Source of the DNA: Flavobacterium sp. CF108
GTDB taxonomy: Bacteria > Bacteroidota > Bacteroidia > Flavobacteriales > Flavobacteriaceae
NCBI RefSeq assembly: GCF_900129795.1
Contig: NZ_FQWW01000001.1
Location: forward strand, 868,001 to 932,000
Direction: 5' to 3'
Length of the DNA stretch: 64,000 bases
Numbering within the stretch: position 1 is the stretch's first letter; the number at the start of each line of letters is the position of its first letter. The position numbers and the translations under genes were made by a program. Of this stretch, positions 61,288 through 64,000 are shown in pieces. Under the pieces are notes generated by a model. It did not search any database, was not told the origin of the DNA, and saw only the letters and a list, made by a program, of their open reading frames with translations.

Positions 61288-62367
61288 TTATTTTGTTTCA
61301 TCTTTTTTTAAAGACTCAATATTTAAACTGATTTTTATAGGGTCCTCAAAATCAATACTGCATTCTAAATTCATTTTCTCAATAAAACCTGAATAAGAAT
61401 TTAAATAATACATTGCATTATAGTTGCCATTCTGGATCTTGACATTAAAATTTATTCCGTCTCCAGAATTTACATACTTTCCTTTTTGTTCCACTTCTAT
61501 AAAACTGACATCATTTAAAAAAGGATTAATTTTTTGCTGCATTTTAAAAATAGATTCCTCATTTCTTTCTAAAGGAAATAAAACTTCATTTTCAAACTCA
61601 TAATCTGTTGTATAAGCTGTGTGAATGCCATTAAAAAAAGATCTTAAAAAATAATCTGAACGGAGCATCTCGAACAATTTGTCTGGACTTGTCAACGTAT
61701 TTTCTGTAAATTCTATTAAACCTTGTGTTACTTTTGCTTCTTTTTTATAGTAATCAAAAATTTCACTTTTTTTATCTTTCCAACGTAATACTATTTCATC
61801 ATAATTATAAATATCAATCCACTTTCCTGACTCGTCAACAATAATTTTTAACGGATATAAAACTTCTACTATTTTTGCCCCTAGCTCATCCATCATTCGA
61901 TCAGGTAAATTGTCATCTATGAACAGATTTAATGACCTTGTAATCTCAAACAAATTATATTTATTTTCATCAGCAGCAATCCATTTAACCCTTACCGCCA
62001 TTTCCATTTTGTCAATTTTACCTCCAGACTCAAAAGTATATTGAGCACTATAATCTTTAGAGATTCCTTTAGGTAAAAAAAGTAATTTGTTATTTTTTCC
62101 TAAGCTTACTTGTTTGGGCTTTTTCTCTATTGCATCTTTAATCTCAAAAGCATCTTTTTCAGGAGCTAAAATCAAAAACTTTGAAAAACGTTTAAAATCG
62201 TCTTCAATTAAATCGGAAATTAGACAATATGTATTATGATATCTTCTAAGTTCTCTCGCTTCTATACCAAGCTTTTGAGCTACATTTTGCAACGTGTCTC
62301 CTTTTGCTATTTTGTAAATACGAAATTTGCTGTAAAATGATAACTCAGATTCATCTGTATAATACAT
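61288..62367 (-). CDS. LysM-domain T6SS-locus protein
   Basis: A 359-residue protein without signal peptide. An N-terminal LysM (about 17-63: YKIAKGDTLQNVAQKLGIEA) is followed by a helical region and a C-terminal beta domain (about 250-350). A cytoplasmic LysM is reminiscent of the gp53/Afp7-type LysM proteins that hold the tube and hub in contractile injection systems. It lies between tssN and the PAAR-like gene. Role as a baseplate or hub accessory is inferred. Confidence 0.65.
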   Translation of the reverse strand: MYYTDESELSFYSKFRIYKIAKGDTLQNVAQKLGIEARELRRYHNTYCLISDLIEDDFKRFSKFLILAPEKDAFEIKDAIEKKPKQVSLGKNNKLLFLPKGISKDYSAQYTFESGGKIDKMEMAVRVKWIAADENKYNLFEITRSLNLFIDDNLPDRMMDELGAKIVEVLYPLKIIVDESGKWIDIYNYDEIVLRWKDKKSEIFDYYKKEAKVTQGLIEFTENTLTSPDKLFEMLRSDYFLRSFFNGIHTAYTTDYEFENEVLFPLERNEESIFKMQQKINPFLNDVSFIEVEQKGKYVNSGDGINFNVKIQNGNYNAMYYLNSYSGFIEKMNLECSIDFEDPIKISLNIESLKKDETK

Positions 62368-62388
62368 TCTTGAATAATTTAATTTGTC

Positions 62389-63360
62389 TTAAACTTGTTG
62401 TTCTTTTGTAGCTGCTTTTTTTATCTGAGGCTGATAAGTAAAAGCTTCATCTTCTGGATTATTTTCTTTATCTGACTTAAGAACTTCTTCTTTTTGCCTT
62501 TTACAAATAATAACCGAATTCTCAGTTATACCATTCATTCCCAAAGTATAATCTGCATCTACATATTTTGTGCTTTCGTACCATTTTGTTTGTAAAAAAA
62601 ATACCCAATTGTAGTTTTCTCCATTGCGGTCTAAATCAATTCTATTTTCTGGATATTGTGTATTGTAACCTGTAATTGTATTATAAAACAGGGGGGCAAA
62701 ATCAATCCTTACCGGACCTTTAGATCTAATGGTTATAAAATCTTTACTATCTTCATGTCTCTGAATTAGTAATGTTATTAATAAAAGGTCTTTCATTTCT
62801 ACCTCTTCAATTTCAGGAAAAGGATTTTCGCCTTTCGGAATTCTCCACGTAACGTATTCTCGAGGTGGTATCTTCATCATGTATTCAAAAATGGCATAAA
62901 CTCCAGTAGGAATTATAAAAACAATAAAATGAGAATACATTATAAATACGAGGTCTATTCCGTTTAATGCTGTATAAATTATAGCAAACAAAACGCTTGA
63001 ATACAACACAACCAAAAGCGAAAACAGCAGTTCTATACCAATACTTTTAACCTGGAATTCCTGAAAATGCCAGCGATAAAGCCAGACATGCAATACTCCA
63101 AACAGTAAAGAGGCTATTTGATAAAACATAAACTCATCTGAGAGTTCGTTGAATAATTTATTGTACCCCAAAAAAGCTACTAATGCATAAATAAGGGCAA
63201 AGGAAAAAACATAGATGTAAAATCCTTTTTTATAAGTTGATGCAAAATTTTTTACTTTATCACTAAGCAATAAAGTAAGTATACCGCAAAGTGCTATAAT
63301 TACAACTAAAAATACGATGAGTCTTACATCAATAAGTGCTAATAAATGCTTTTTAACCAT
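62389..63360 (-). CDS. tssN: T6SS-iii membrane component TssN
   Basis: A 323-residue inner-membrane protein with five predicted helices (about 10-33, 44-64, 77-95, 110-130 and 140-162) and a cytoplasmic domain (REYVTWRIPKGENPFPEIEE, WVFFLQTKWYESTKYVDADY). This is the TssN design specific to Bacteroidota, where a TssN-R complex replaces TssJLM. It follows the TssG-like gene by 2 bases. Confidence 0.87.
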   Translation of the reverse strand: MVKKHLLALIDVRLIVFLVVIIALCGILTLLLSDKVKNFASTYKKGFYIYVFSFALIYALVAFLGYNKLFNELSDEFMFYQIASLLFGVLHVWLYRWHFQEFQVKSIGIELLFSLLVVLYSSVLFAIIYTALNGIDLVFIMYSHFIVFIIPTGVYAIFEYMMKIPPREYVTWRIPKGENPFPEIEEVEMKDLLLITLLIQRHEDSKDFITIRSKGPVRIDFAPLFYNTITGYNTQYPENRIDLDRNGENYNWVFFLQTKWYESTKYVDADYTLGMNGITENSVIICKRQKEEVLKSDKENNPEDEAFTYQPQIKKAATKEQQV

Positions 63361-63362
63361 TT

Positions 63363-63986
63363 TTAAATTCGTGTTGTAAACCCTAACACAGGTTGTTTAT
63401 TAAAATTAAATTCTTCTGTTTCCTGATTCATTATTAAAACTGTTTTTGGCTCTACTTCCATCGGAAAAAAGTGTTCATAAAAACAATCTATAAATCGTTT
63501 TATCTGCCCGTTATGTATATAATTTTCAAATGAATTATTCTTTATTGGGCCAATTTCAATTGTTAGGTTCATCGAATAATCCATGTATTTATTTCCGCAG
63601 ATAAAATCGACACCTAATCTGTTTTCTCCTAAATTAATTTGTTCTCTTTCTTCACTGTATTCTTTTGAAGTTGTGACTTTATAGATAACTTTTTCTTCAA
63701 TAATACTGGCTAAACAACGACAGGACAAATCAATATCTCCTACAATTTTATAGGTGTAAGGCAAAAGCTGAATGAATTTTGAAACCAAAACTGCCGGATA
63801 ATTGTGTGACAAACCCCAAAAATCATAGAAAAAATCTAATGGTATACTTCCATTTAGTTTATATAAAAAATCTCGCTCAACGCTTTCAATTTTTGTTCGA
63901 TAGTGGAAAATTTCATTCTCAAAAGGATTAAAAAAGTTCCGTGCTTCATTTTCTTGTTTTTTCTGATGCTTGTGCTCTTTAATCAT
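63363..63986 (-). CDS. tssG: TssG-like T6SS baseplate subunit (start may lie outside the window)
   Basis: A 207-residue protein. The C-terminal part has the TssG pattern SMNLTIEIGPIKNNSFENYI followed by KRFIDCFYEHFFPMEVEP, corresponding to the L-x-I-G-P segment and the helix before the last strand. It is shorter than proteobacterial TssG. The ATG at 63986 is the first seen, but the frame stays open to the window edge. It lies 2 bases before tssN. Confidence 0.65.
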   Translation of the reverse strand: MIKEHKHQKKQENEARNFFNPFENEIFHYRTKIESVERDFLYKLNGSIPLDFFYDFWGLSHNYPAVLVSKFIQLLPYTYKIVGDIDLSCRCLASIIEEKVIYKVTTSKEYSEEREQINLGENRLGVDFICGNKYMDYSMNLTIEIGPIKNNSFENYIHNGQIKRFIDCFYEHFFPMEVEPKTVLIMNQETEEFNFNKQPVLGFTTRI

Positions 63987-64000
63987 CTGATTAACGGACT

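Overview
The window looks like a chromosomal segment of a Flavobacterium (Bacteroidota, close in style to F. johnsoniae). The evidence is an AT-rich sequence, Bacteroidota-type -7 boxes (TAnnTTTG) before many genes, typical flavobacterial families (DUF6452, DUF6048, DUF6095, Smr-domain and OMP beta-barrel proteins) and a Bacteroidota-type (T6SS-iii) type VI secretion locus with TssN and TssO. I saw no rRNA, tRNA, CRISPR array, transposase or integrase.

Region 1 (1-12061) is a surface-glycan locus: five glycosyltransferases, an InaA/WaaP-like LPS-core kinase and a compact six-gene operon (10733 down to 5978) encoding ACP, KAS III, SDR reductase, Rieske oxygenase, a second KAS III and a PglD/NeuD-type acyltransferase. 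A divergent DegT-type sugar aminotransferase faces it. I read this as a dedicated pathway that builds a small hydroxylated acyl chain on its own carrier protein and attaches it to an amino sugar. It is the most novel-looking system outside the T6SS.

Region 2 (12101-38286) is mostly housekeeping: tRNA threonylcarbamoylation (Sua5/TsaC), cysteine desulfurase, cysE-cysM, rRNA methyltransferases RlmD and RlmL, an orphan histidine kinase, a ZIP transporter, an outer-membrane beta-barrel receptor beside an AraC-type regulator, MurQ, a pentapeptide-repeat protein, and a cNMP/CBS/DUF294 protein paired with a DnaQ-like exonuclease. Intergenic gaps carry several families of short, often palindromic repeats.

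Region 3 (38320-64000, all minus strand, running past the right edge) is the T6SS. Identified parts are TssG-like, TssN, TssK, TssO, TssB, TssC, TssE, two Hcp (TssD), VgrG (TssI) and TssF. ClpV/TssH, TssP, TssQ and TssR were not recognised. Two effector islands sit inside the locus. Island A (40216-45762) has an intact Tae4 amidase with its immunity protein behind VgrG, followed by orphan immunity-like genes, each preceded by a truncated toxin tip. Island B (54363-61218) has a DUF4280 PAAR-like protein, a GH19 plus DUF5675 effector, an SH3b immunity candidate and related lipoproteins, again followed by a toxin-tip relic and a lipoprotein gene broken by an in-frame TGA. Short inverted-repeat elements sit exactly at two of the truncated toxin junctions, which suggests that effector tips are replaced while their immunity genes are kept.
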